Positions 6,098 through 12,625 of a DNA stretch of 17,189 nt are shown piece after piece. A program made the translations under genes and the position numbers. The DNA comes from an uncultured bacterium (GTDB lineage Bacteria; Actinomycetota; Coriobacteriia; Coriobacteriales; Coriobacteriaceae). Below the pieces are notes generated by a model. It was not told the DNA's origin. It saw only the letters and a list, made by a program, of their open reading frames with translations, and did not search any database. Each line of letters starts with the position of its first letter. Position 1 is the stretch's first letter. The DNA is taken from contig CAJMNP010000009.1 of NCBI GenBank assembly GCA_905214895.1, forward strand, positions 1 through 17,189, read 5' to 3'.

Positions 6098-7366
6098 ATG
6101 AATACCGACCTGATTGATATCAAGATTCGCGCCGTCGAGGGTGGCGTTACGGCGGCTGCCGGCTTTAAGGCCGCAGGCATCCATGCGGGATTCCGGAAGA
6201 ATCCCGAGCGCTTGGACTATGCACTCGTCGTGCCCGATAAGCCCTGTCCCGGCGCCGGCGTGTTTACGACCAACCGCTTTTGCGCGGCGCCCGTGCAAGT
6301 GAGCCGTGCCAACCTGGGCGGTGCGGACAAGGGCTACGGCATTATCGCCGGCGTTTCAATCAACTCCGGCAACGCGAACGCCGCCACGGGCGAGACCGGC
6401 CTTGCCTGCGCTCGCGAGACCTGCAACATCGCCTCGCAGGTCATCGGCTGTGAACCCCAGCAGATCCTAGTTGCATCCACAGGCGTGATTGGACAGATTC
6501 TGCCCATCGACACATTTGAGACGGCCGTTCCGTCCGCCTTTGAGGCGCTCTCTGCCCATGGCGGTGCCGATGCGGCCCGTGCCATCATGACGACCGATAC
6601 ACATTCCAAGGAGTATGCCGTTCGCTACCGCAGTGAGGCTGCGGGCCATGCGGGCAACGCCTATACGGTGGGCGGCATGTGCAAGGGCTCGGGCATGATC
6701 ATGCCCAATATGGCCACCATGATCGCGGTCATTACTACCGATGCCCCCGTCGAGCCGGCGGCGCTCCACACCCTGTTGCTCTCGACCGTTAAGCAGACCT
6801 TTAATAAGGTGACGGTCGATTCCGATACCTCGACCAACGACACCTGTATCATGCTTGCTTCTGGCGCTGCTGCTGCAGATGCCGAGGCCATCGTCGAGGG
6901 CACTGACGCCTTTGACGAGTTGGTCTTTGCCGTGCACGAGGTGTGCGAGAGCCTGGCGCGCAACATTGCGGCCGATGGCGAGGGTGCGTCAAAGCTCGTG
7001 ACGGTTAACGTCACCGGCGCCGCCAACGACGAGGAAGCCGATATCGCCGCCCGTGCCGTCGCCAACTCGCCGCTCGTCAAGACCTGTATCGCCGGCCACG
7101 ATTGCAACTGGGGCCGCGTTGCCATGGCGCTCGGCAAGTGCGGCGTGCAGTTTAAGCAAGAAGATGTGTCCATCGACATGATGGGTATGCCCGTCTGCCG
7201 TGATGGCCTGACCGTTCCCTTTGACGAGGACGAGGCGCTGCGTCGCTTTGAGGCGCCCGAGATTGTGATCTCGGCAGACCTGGGCGCAGGGGACGCGGCG
7301 ACCACCGTGTGGACTTGCGACCTCACGCACGAGTACATCTCCATTAACGGTGACTACCGTTCCTAG
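6098..7366 (+). CDS. argJ: Bifunctional ornithine acetyltransferase / N-acetylglutamate synthase
   Basis: This 422-residue enzyme moves the acetyl group from N-acetylornithine to glutamate, recycling it; bifunctional forms can also acetylate glutamate with acetyl-CoA. The precursor self-cleaves into alpha and beta chains. The cleavage motif KGSGMIMPNMATMIA (196-210) is intact, with the nucleophile Thr207 after Ala206. Other family marks are GGVTAAAGFKAAG (15-27), VFTTNRFCAAPV (55-66), a late GHDCNWGR segment, and the C-terminal ISINGDYRS. AAGGAG (6081-6086) lies 11 bases and AGGG (6091-6094) three bases before ATG 6098. Its presence shows the cyclic, acetyl-conserving route to ornithine. It is separated from argC by the 5991-6071 hairpin and from argB by 81 bp. 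Confidence 0.97.
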   Translation: MNTDLIDIKIRAVEGGVTAAAGFKAAGIHAGFRKNPERLDYALVVPDKPCPGAGVFTTNRFCAAPVQVSRANLGGADKGYGIIAGVSINSGNANAATGETGLACARETCNIASQVIGCEPQQILVASTGVIGQILPIDTFETAVPSAFEALSAHGGADAARAIMTTDTHSKEYAVRYRSEAAGHAGNAYTVGGMCKGSGMIMPNMATMIAVITTDAPVEPAALHTLLLSTVKQTFNKVTVDSDTSTNDTCIMLASGAAAADAEAIVEGTDAFDELVFAVHEVCESLARNIAADGEGASKLVTVNVTGAANDEEADIAARAVANSPLVKTCIAGHDCNWGRVAMALGKCGVQFKQEDVSIDMMGMPVCRDGLTVPFDEDEALRRFEAPEIVISADLGAGDAATTVWTCDLTHEYISINGDYRS

Positions 7367-7447
7367 ACTCCCGATGTGCCGCGCGTCCCGCTGCAATCGC
7401 GGGCAACGAGGTGCGGCGCGATAGCTACACGAAAGACGAGGCAGACT

Positions 7448-8428
7448 ATGAAGTTCGCACGCGATTGTCGCTCGAACGAATCCAACGAAGTTACCGCGCA
7501 GCTGCTGTTCGAGGCGCTGCCGTGGATTAAGAACCTGACCGGTAAGACGGTCGTTATCAAGTACGGCGGTGCCGCCATGGTTGATGAGCAGCTGCGCCGC
7601 GACGTGATGAGCGACATCGTTTTGCTCAAGATCATCGGTATGCGCCCCGTCATCGTGCATGGCGGCGGCAAGGCTATCAACGAGGCGCTGAGCCATTACG
7701 ATATTCCCGTCGAGTTTAAGAACGGCCAGCGCGTGACTACGCCTGCCACCATGGATATCGTGCGCGAGGTGCTGGGCGGCAAGGTTAACCAGGAGCTGGT
7801 TGCTGCCATCAACCACCACGGCAACCTGGCCGTGGGCGTATCGGGCAGCGATGCCGGCACGCTCATCGCCGAGCCGCTCGACCCCGAGCTCGGACGCGTG
7901 GGCAAAGTGACGCACGTCAACACCGACTATATCGAGCGCTTACTCGATAGCGAGTACATCCCCGTCATCGCTACCGTCGCGGCGGGGGAGGACGGCGGTT
8001 TCTTCAACATCAACGCCGATACCGCCGCCGGTGCCGTTGCCGCGGCGCTTCACGCGCATAAGGCGATCTTTTTGACCGATGTCGATGGCCTGTACAAGGA
8101 CTTTAGCGACAAGGACTCGCTTATCTCCAACCTAACGCTCGACGAGGTTAACGAAATGCTCTATGGGGGCGAGGTCGACAAAGGCATGATTCCCAAGCTA
8201 CGCGCCGCTGTCGATGCGCTTACCGCCGGCGTATTTCGTGCCCACATCATTAACGGTACTACGCCGCACTCGCTGCTGCTGGAGCTGCTGACCGATGCCG
8301 GCGTCGGCACCGTGATCCATTCCACCGAGACGGCTTACGAGTTCGATACGCATCCGCATCCGCTTTCGACGTTTGCTGCGCGTCTGACCGAGAACCTTGA
8401 CGAGGTCGAGAAGCTCCAGACGGTCTAG
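7448..8428 (+). CDS. argB: Acetylglutamate kinase
   Basis: This amino-acid-kinase-fold enzyme phosphorylates N-acetylglutamate with ATP. Starting at ATG 7448 it has 326 residues; GAGG (7438-7441) lies six bases upstream, so the longer GTG start at 7376 is rejected. Motifs are VIKYGG with Lys38 (36-41), HGGGK (71-75), NINADTAAGAVA (187-198) and DVDGLY (211-216). The N-terminal helix VTAQLLFEALPWIKNLTGK (15-33) is the type seen in hexameric, arginine-inhibited enzymes, so feedback inhibition is likely. After the usual end near residue 290 there is an extra tail of about 35 residues rich in charged and His/Pro residues. The 81-bp gap before it contains nested GC-rich stems (TGCCGC / GCGGCG around CCCGC / GCGGG) but no T-run. 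Confidence 0.96.
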   Translation: MKFARDCRSNESNEVTAQLLFEALPWIKNLTGKTVVIKYGGAAMVDEQLRRDVMSDIVLLKIIGMRPVIVHGGGKAINEALSHYDIPVEFKNGQRVTTPATMDIVREVLGGKVNQELVAAINHHGNLAVGVSGSDAGTLIAEPLDPELGRVGKVTHVNTDYIERLLDSEYIPVIATVAAGEDGGFFNINADTAAGAVAAALHAHKAIFLTDVDGLYKDFSDKDSLISNLTLDEVNEMLYGGEVDKGMIPKLRAAVDALTAGVFRAHIINGTTPHSLLLELLTDAGVGTVIHSTETAYEFDTHPHPLSTFAARLTENLDEVEKLQTV

Positions 8429-8497
8429 CTGACCCGCAGCCGCCCCATTCCTGTACCCATAGCCCCGCGCCGTCTGGCGCCCAACGAAAGGCATCCC

Positions 8498-9781
8498 ATG
8501 TCACTTGCAGCTCAGCAATCGCTTGAATCCCATTACGTTATGCATACCTTTGGCCGCTCTCCGGTCGAGTTTGTCGAGGGTCACGGCATGAAGCTCACCG
8601 GCGACGATGGCCGTGAGTACCTCGACTTTCTTGCCGGCATCGGCGTGTGCAGCCTAGGTCATGGCGACCCGGCTGTGCTCTCGGCGCTCGAGGCGCAGAC
8701 CAAAAAGCTCATGCATGTCTCCAATTACTTCTACATCGAGCAGCGCGGACAGGTCGCGGCGCTGCTGTCCAAGCTTGCTAACGACGACGTAGATGGTGCG
8801 CGCGTGCTTGCCGATGCCATTGTCGCCGGCGATGAGACCACGGCAGCTGCTCTTGGTGCCCCGGCTGCGGATGAGCAGGTTTGGGAGACCTTCTTTGCCA
8901 ACTCTGGCGCCGAGGCCAACGAGGGCTCGATGAAGCTCGCGCGCCTGTACGCCAAGCGTGCCGGTAATGGCGGCAACACCATCGTGTGCATGCGCGGCGG
9001 CTTCCACGGCCGTACGCTCGAGACCATTGCCGCCACCATGCAGGATTGGCTGCAGGACAGCTTCCGCCCGCTGCCGGGTGGCTTTGTGGCCTGCACGCCC
9101 AACGATGTGGACGAGCTGCGTGCGATCTTTAAGCAGCTGGGGAGCGAGATTTGTGCCGTGATGCTCGAGCCGATCCAGGGCGAGAGTGGCGTGCACCCCA
9201 TGACCGAGGAGTTTATGGCGACAGCGCGCGACCTGGCACACGAAGTGGGCGCCGTGCTTATCGCCGACGAGGTCCAGTGCGGCATCTTCCGCTCCGGCAA
9301 GCCATTTGCATTCCAAACCTATGGCGTGGAGCCCGACATCATGAGCCTTGCCAAGGGCATTGCCGACGGCGTGCCCATGGGTGCCGTCGTGGCAAAGAAA
9401 GAGATTGCCGACGTGTTTAAGCCGGGCGACCACGGCTCGACCTTTGGCGGTAGCTGCTTGGCCATCGCGGCGTGCGCCGCGACGCTCTCCGCGCTCGTGC
9501 GCGGCGATTATGCCGACCATGCTGCCAAGGTAGGCGCCTATATGGAGGCAAAGCTCGCCAAGCTGCCGAACGTGACCGAGGTGCGTGGCCGCGGCTTGAT
9601 GCTCGGCTGTGATTTGGATGATGCCGCGGGCGACGCGCATGATATTGTTGCCCGCGCGCTGGCCGCCGGTGCCGTGATTAACGCTACAGGTGCTCATACG
9701 CTGCGTTTCCTGCCGCCGCTCGTCTGCGAGGAATCCGACGTGGACAGTCTGATCGAGATCCTGTCGGGTGTCTTGGTCTAA
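8498..9781 (+). CDS. argD: Acetylornithine aminotransferase
   Basis: This class-III PLP aminotransferase of 427 residues converts N-acetylglutamate semialdehyde to N-acetylornithine with glutamate as donor. Visible motifs are GIGVCSLGHGDP (47-58), the phosphate-binding NSGAEANE (135-142), FHGRT (169-173), EPIQGESGV (224-232), DEVQCGIFRSGK (257-268), and the PLP lysine Lys286 in SLAKGIADGVPMGA (283-296). Typical ArgD proteins have about 400 residues; here some 28-30 extra residues (about 97-127, with an acidic/alanine-rich run) lie between the SNYFY segment and NSGAEANE. GAAAGG seven bases upstream supports the ATG. It follows argB by 69 bp and is the last arg gene here. Close relatives can use succinylornithine, ornithine or GABA, but context favours ArgD. 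Confidence 0.94.
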   Translation: MSLAAQQSLESHYVMHTFGRSPVEFVEGHGMKLTGDDGREYLDFLAGIGVCSLGHGDPAVLSALEAQTKKLMHVSNYFYIEQRGQVAALLSKLANDDVDGARVLADAIVAGDETTAAALGAPAADEQVWETFFANSGAEANEGSMKLARLYAKRAGNGGNTIVCMRGGFHGRTLETIAATMQDWLQDSFRPLPGGFVACTPNDVDELRAIFKQLGSEICAVMLEPIQGESGVHPMTEEFMATARDLAHEVGAVLIADEVQCGIFRSGKPFAFQTYGVEPDIMSLAKGIADGVPMGAVVAKKEIADVFKPGDHGSTFGGSCLAIAACAATLSALVRGDYADHAAKVGAYMEAKLAKLPNVTEVRGRGLMLGCDLDDAAGDAHDIVARALAAGAVINATGAHTLRFLPPLVCEESDVDSLIEILSGVLV

Positions 9782-9806
9782 CGCAGCGCAATAACTCAAT
9801 TTGGAC

Positions 9807-9866
9807 CGGGTTCCGGACTGCGGGCGTGCCCTATGTGGCATGATTCAGCGGTCTGGAGCCCGTTTT
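9807..9866 (+). terminator. Terminator after argD
   Basis: CGGGTTCCGGACTGC (9807-9821) pairs along all 15 positions with GCGGTCTGGAGCCCG (9848-9862) if three G-U pairs are allowed. An inner stem GTGCC / GGCAT (9826-9830 / 9837-9841) caps it. Four T residues (9863-9866) follow. The architecture resembles the hairpin at 4671-4723. Confidence 0.7.
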
Positions 9867-9885
9867 GCCTTAGATTTGCTAAGGC
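9867..9885. repeat. Small perfect hairpin after the argD terminator
   Basis: GCCTTAG (9867-9873) and CTAAGGC (9879-9885) pair perfectly around loop ATTTG, directly abutting the T-run of the argD terminator. Read on the minus strand, its 3' side runs into AAAACGGGC, so it is not an obvious terminator there. The function is unknown. Confidence 0.45.
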
Positions 9886-9912
9886 AGGGAGACCCGCTGG
9901 TCAAAAAACATT

Positions 9913-10099
9913 AAATATGAGTACTGCTACCGATTTGGTAGCAGCAATTTTGGACTAATAAGGCCAGATGGCAAGTCGAAATGGCGATGAATGCACGATT
10001 TTGATCCAACTGTTAGTCCTTATAATGGACATATGTTGCGTAACTTAAGCAAATACTATCTTTTTATATGTTGCAAACAAAGTAGCAGTACTCATTTTT
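9913..10099. repeat. AT-rich segment bounded by 18-bp inverted repeats
   Basis: The left arm (9913-9930, containing ATGAGTACTGCTAC) and the right arm (10082-10099, containing GTAGCAGTACTCAT) are inverted copies matching at 17 of 18 positions. The left arm also forms its own hairpin: CTGCTACC / GGTAGCAG (9924-9931 / 9937-9944) around GATTT. The interior is AT-rich compared with the neighbourhood and holds a GGACTAA / TTAGTCC pair (9952-9958 / 10014-10020), a TATAAT box and the palindrome TTGCGTAACTTAAGCAA (10036-10052). No credible coding sequence is present. A miniature transposon-like relic and a regulatory region with repeated operator half-sites are both possible. Confidence 0.6.
9999..10026 (+). 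promoter_or_regulatory. Candidate promoter in the argD-tRNA gap
   Basis: A perfect -10 box TATAAT (10021-10026) has a weak -35 TTTTGA (9999-10004) at 16 bp. The 17-bp near-palindrome TTGCGTAACTTAAGCAA (10036-10052) lies just after the predicted start and looks like an operator. No protein gene follows on this strand before the 10174-10200 terminator, so any product would be a short RNA. Confidence 0.35.
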
Positions 10100-10137
10100 G
10101 CCATTTTTTGGCCACGGCCTTTGTGACAGACGTGCTG

Positions 10138-10226
10138 GCGGGTTCGAATCCCTCTGCACTGGGCCCAAAAAGGAAAGGCCTCCATCGCTGGGAGCCTTTT
10201 CAATCAAGTGGTGGGCGATGAGGGAT
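10138..10226. repeat. tRNA-end/terminator repeat unit A
   Basis: The unit starts with GCGGGTTCGAATCCC (10138-10152), a T-arm-like sequence on the plus strand, then GGGCCCA, an A-rich stretch and a terminator hairpin. It ends with TGGTGGGCGATGAGGGAT (10209-10226), identical to the minus-strand 3' end of tRNA-Val including CCA. The tRNA similarity stops there: the next bases (GTCCGCGT) no longer match. Unit B at 10325-10411 has the same order. No full tRNA can be folded from unit A. Confidence 0.6.
10174..10200. terminator. Bidirectional terminator hairpin within unit A
   Basis: AAAGGC (10174-10179) pairs with GCCTTT (10194-10199), with a further TCC / GGG region inside around loop ATCGCT. A T-run follows on the plus strand. 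On the minus strand the stem is followed by CCTTTTTGGG. Confidence 0.55.
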
Positions 10227-10324
10227 GTCCGCGTGCGGCTGGCGCCGCCCGCTTCCGCTTCGTCGCTTCGCTCCTCGCGTGCTGCGCTGGAAAACGCTTC
10301 GCGTTTCCTCAGCTCCGCACCCTT

Positions 10325-10411
10325 GCGGGTTCGAATCCCATGAAATGGGCCCAAACAAAAACGGTCCCCTTTCGAGGACCGTTTCCAATTCAATGGTGGG
10401 CGATGAGGGAT
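10325..10411. repeat. tRNA-end/terminator repeat unit B, running into the real tRNA-Val
   Basis: GCGGGTTCGAATCCC (10325-10339) is identical to the start of unit A. ATGAAATGGGCCCA, an A-rich run, a terminator hairpin and TGGTGGGCGATGAGGGAT (10394-10411) follow; here the last part continues into the complete tRNA-Val. The 98 bp between the two units (10227-10324) is GC-rich, with repeated GCTTCG/CGCTTC words and a stem around 10289-10308 (GGAAAACGC / GCGTTTCC), and shows no gene. Confidence 0.6.
10359..10384. terminator. Terminator of tRNA-Val, likely bidirectional
   Basis: AAACGGTCC (10359-10367) and GGACCGTTT (10376-10384) form a perfect 9-bp stem. Read on the minus strand it lies nine bases after the CCA end of tRNA-Val and is followed by TTTGTTTGGG, a convincing intrinsic terminator for that gene. 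Confidence 0.8.
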
Positions 10412-10469
10412 TCGAACCCCCAGCCTTGTGCGTGTAAAGCACCTGCGCTAACCGTTGCGCCAATCGCCC
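10394..10469 (-). tRNA. tRNA-Val, anticodon UAC
   Basis: The reverse complement folds into a full cloverleaf of 76 nt with an encoded CCA. The acceptor stem is GGGCGAT / ATCGCCC (seven pairs), the D-arm GCGC / GCGC, the anticodon loop TTTACAC giving anticodon TAC, and the T-arm GGGGG-TTCGAAT-CCCTC. Base 73 is A, as expected for valine. It reads GUA and, by wobble, other GUN codons. It has its own promoter and terminator and lies 57 bp after asnB on the same strand, so readthrough from asnB is also possible. Confidence 0.96.
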
Positions 10470-10479
10470 GCAGGGATTG

Positions 10480-10507
10480 AGTATAGCGGAAACCCCGTGC
10501 TGTTCAC
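10480..10507 (-). promoter_or_regulatory. Predicted promoter of tRNA-Val
   Basis: On the minus strand TATACT (10485 to 10480) is a good -10 box, with GTGAAC (10507 to 10502) as a weak -35 at 16 bp. The predicted start falls a few bases before the mature tRNA 5' end at 10469. Confidence 0.55.
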
Positions 10508-10526
10508 CGCTAATTCATAACGAAAC

Positions 10527-12395
10527 TTACGCGGCGACTTCGGCGCCCTTGTCCTCGTCGATAAAGAAGCGCTTGTACCAGATGAGGAACGTCAGCGTGG
10601 TATAGATCTTGCGCTGGTTGAGCGCGCGACCCTCAAAGTGATCGTCAAGCAGTTTCATGAGCGCATCGGTGTCAAAGAAATCGGCAGCCCATGGTGCGGT
10701 GAAGTATTCCTTTACGTAGTCGTAGTACTTTTGCTCGCGCAGCCAGAACTTGACCGGTACGGGGAAGCCCACCTTCTTGCGCGTTGCCCACTCGTCGGGC
10801 AGCGTACGGTTGGCAGCGTGACGCAGAACGAGCTTGCAGCCTTCTTCGTTAACACGGTAGTTGGCGGGAATGTGCTCGGCAAACTCCATGACCTTCTTGT
10901 CCAGGAACGGGACGCGAAGCTCCAGAGAATGCGCCATGCACATCTTGTCTGCCTTGAGCAGGATGTCGCCCGGTAGCCACATGTTCATATCCAGATACTG
11001 TTTCTTGGAAAGCTCGCAGCAATCGGGAACCTGCTTGTAGTACTCGGCGCACATCTCGGCGGCGTTCTTGCCGGTGTCATAAGCGGGCTTGAGCACCTCG
11101 TCGACCTCGGAGGGATCGAACACCTTTGCCTGACCCACATACCAGCGCTCGGGAACCTCGGCGCATTTCGTCAGGAAGTTGTGGCCCTTAAAGTAGGGGA
11201 GATGCTGAACGAGCGAGCCCAGGGCGCGACGTACGCCGAGCGGCACGCGCTTCTTAAAGGAGCGCATCTCGGGGGTGTCCTCGTACCACTCATAGCCGGC
11301 AAACAGCTCGTCGGCACCCTCGCCCGAAAGGACGACGGTGACCTCTTCGGAAGCCATCTGCGCCAGATAGTACAGCGGCACGCTGGACAGGTTCGATTGC
11401 GGCTCGTCCATGTGATACTGGATATCGGGCAGTGCATCGAAGAACTCGTCGGCGGTAATCATCTTGCGCACGTTCTTGATGCCCAGCTTGTCGGAAAGCT
11501 CGGCAGCGTAGTTGGTCTCGTTGAAGTTCTTGTAATCAAAGCCGACAGAATACGTGGTGTCGGGCATGAGACAGGCGGCAATGTAGCTGGAGTCCACGCC
11601 GCCAGAAAGGAACGAGCCCACCTTAACATCGGCGATTCGGTGTGCAGCGACGCTTTCGTGCACGATCTTGTCGCACTCGTCCACGTACTCCTCGAAGGTC
11701 TTGGAGTTGTCGTCGGTGAAGTCACAGCTCCAGTAACGCTTGATGTCCATGGTGTTGGTCGTCAGGTCATACGTAAAGCAATGCGCCGGGGCAAGCTTGA
11801 ACACGCCCTTAAAGAAGGTCTCCTCCGTGGCGGGGAATTGCAGCGTCAGGTAGGGGCGCAGCGCGTCGTGGTTGACAGCCTTCTCAAACTTGGGATGGTC
11901 CAGGAAGCTCTTGATCTCGGAGCCAAACAGCAGCGAGCCATCGGATGCCTGGTAGTAATAGAACGGCTTGATACCGAAGATGTCACGAGCGCCAAAGAGT
12001 TTGTTCTTGTTCTGGTCGTGGATCACGAACGCGTACATGCCGCGTAGGCGGTTGACCAGGTCCTCGCCCCACTCCTCGTAACCGTGTACCAGGACCTCGG
12101 TATCAGCGTTGCAGTGGAAGGCGTAGCCGGCTGCCTCCAGCTCGGCGCGGAGCTCCTGGAAGTTGTAGATCTCTCCGTTGAAGACAATCGTGACCTTGCC
12201 GTCGTCGCTCGACATGGGCTGAGCTCCAGCTTCGGAAAGATCGAGAATCGAAAGACGACGGAAGCCAAGGGCAACGTTGTCGACGATATGCTGGCCGCCC
12301 ATATCGGGACCACGGTGGATGATGCGATTCATCATAGCCGTGAGAACCAGCTCACTCTGTTCATCTGTACCGGTAAAACCGACAAAACCGCACAT
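10527..12395 (-). CDS. asnB: Asparagine synthetase (glutamine-hydrolysing)
   Basis: This 622-residue cytoplasmic enzyme makes asparagine from aspartate, ATP and glutamine-derived ammonia. The start at 12395 puts Cys2 of MCGFVGF at the N terminus, the nucleophile of class-II glutamine amidotransferases after Met removal; AGAAAGGA lies just upstream. The longer reading from 12566 would bury this cysteine and is rejected. The glutaminase domain (about 1-210) has HRGPD (27-31) and FNGEIYN (72-78). The synthetase domain has the ATP-pyrophosphatase loop SGGVDSS (264-270) and a later SGEGADELFAGYEWY segment. Length matches Gram-positive AsnB enzymes. Some AsnB/LtsA homologs instead amidate peptidoglycan carboxyls, a possible alternative given that murE is divergent, but the sequence alone does not decide. 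Confidence 0.93.
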   Translation of the reverse strand: MCGFVGFTGTDEQSELVLTAMMNRIIHRGPDMGGQHIVDNVALGFRRLSILDLSEAGAQPMSSDDGKVTIVFNGEIYNFQELRAELEAAGYAFHCNADTEVLVHGYEEWGEDLVNRLRGMYAFVIHDQNKNKLFGARDIFGIKPFYYYQASDGSLLFGSEIKSFLDHPKFEKAVNHDALRPYLTLQFPATEETFFKGVFKLAPAHCFTYDLTTNTMDIKRYWSCDFTDDNSKTFEEYVDECDKIVHESVAAHRIADVKVGSFLSGGVDSSYIAACLMPDTTYSVGFDYKNFNETNYAAELSDKLGIKNVRKMITADEFFDALPDIQYHMDEPQSNLSSVPLYYLAQMASEEVTVVLSGEGADELFAGYEWYEDTPEMRSFKKRVPLGVRRALGSLVQHLPYFKGHNFLTKCAEVPERWYVGQAKVFDPSEVDEVLKPAYDTGKNAAEMCAEYYKQVPDCCELSKKQYLDMNMWLPGDILLKADKMCMAHSLELRVPFLDKKVMEFAEHIPANYRVNEEGCKLVLRHAANRTLPDEWATRKKVGFPVPVKFWLREQKYYDYVKEYFTAPWAADFFDTDALMKLLDDHFEGRALNQRKIYTTLTFLIWYKRFFIDEDKGAEVAA

Positions 12396-12427
12396 GCAAG
12401 ATCCTTTCTGCTGACGGCTCAGGTGTA

Positions 12428-12448
12428 CTGCCGCAAGGATTGTGGCAG
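12428..12448. promoter_or_regulatory. Inverted repeat in the asnB leader
   Basis: CTGCCGCAA and TTGTGGCAG form a 21-bp near-palindrome around GGA, about 33 bases before the asnB start. It may be an operator or a small hairpin in the asnB leader RNA. No clear asnB promoter was identified in the AT-rich DNA at 12449-12500. Confidence 0.35.
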
Positions 12449-12520
12449 CTGATGTCAAATAATCTTTACTATCATGCCAATCTTTTGTTTCGTGATAGGG
12501 CATAAGCGCCGAGCGAACCG

Positions 12521-12540
12521 AAAAAACCACGGCGTGGCTC
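12521..12540 (-). terminator. Short hairpin plus T6 on the minus strand upstream of asnB
   Basis: On the minus strand CCAC-GCC-GTGG (12537 to 12527) is followed at once by six T residues (12526 to 12521). It would stop transcripts entering asnB from the murE side, or act as a leader attenuator if the asnB transcript starts above it. The stem is short, so confidence is low. T-box features were looked for here and not found. Confidence 0.3.
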
Positions 12541-12594
12541 GTCCGGGCTTCCGGTAGCGGTTCCAAGATTTAGCAGTCTGTGCCCGATACAAGA

Positions 12595-12625
12595 TTGGGC
12601 GGCATATTACGATGGCTGCTAGTAT
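12595..12625 (+). promoter_or_regulatory. Weak candidate promoter for murE
   Basis: TTGGGC (12595-12600) and an extended -10 TGC-TAGTAT (12617-12625) are separated by 19 bp, longer than ideal. If real, transcription would start near 12632, after the alternative ATG at 12612 and about 60 bases before the preferred murE start. A hairpin GCCCGAT / ATTGGGC (12582-12600) overlaps the -35 region. The rest of 12396-12695 shows no gene. Confidence 0.25.

Noticed and set aside
7376..7447. Longer argB start at GTG 7376
   Set aside because: It would begin only nine bases after the argJ stop with no ribosome binding site and add 24 unconserved residues; ATG 7448 has GAGG and matches the family start.
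8654..9841. Long minus-strand open frame of 395 codons opposite argD
   Set aside because: It mirrors a strongly conserved argD in a GC-rich genome, shows no recognisable motif and is rich in His/Arg/Gly typical of antisense frames.
10080..10165. Possible plus-strand tRNA ending at the first GGGTTCGAATCCC
   Set aside because: No acceptor partner, D-arm or anticodon arm can be folded upstream; only a T-arm-like piece is present.
9991..10480. Several overlapping small frames in the tRNA region (for example 9991-10221, and 10064-10393 on the minus strand)
   Set aside because: They translate T-arm and terminator repeats; peptides of this sort are a common annotation artefact near tRNA genes.
12396..12600. 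T-box leader for asnB
   Set aside because: No AGGGTGG-type antiterminator sequence or specifier-loop arrangement was found on the minus strand.
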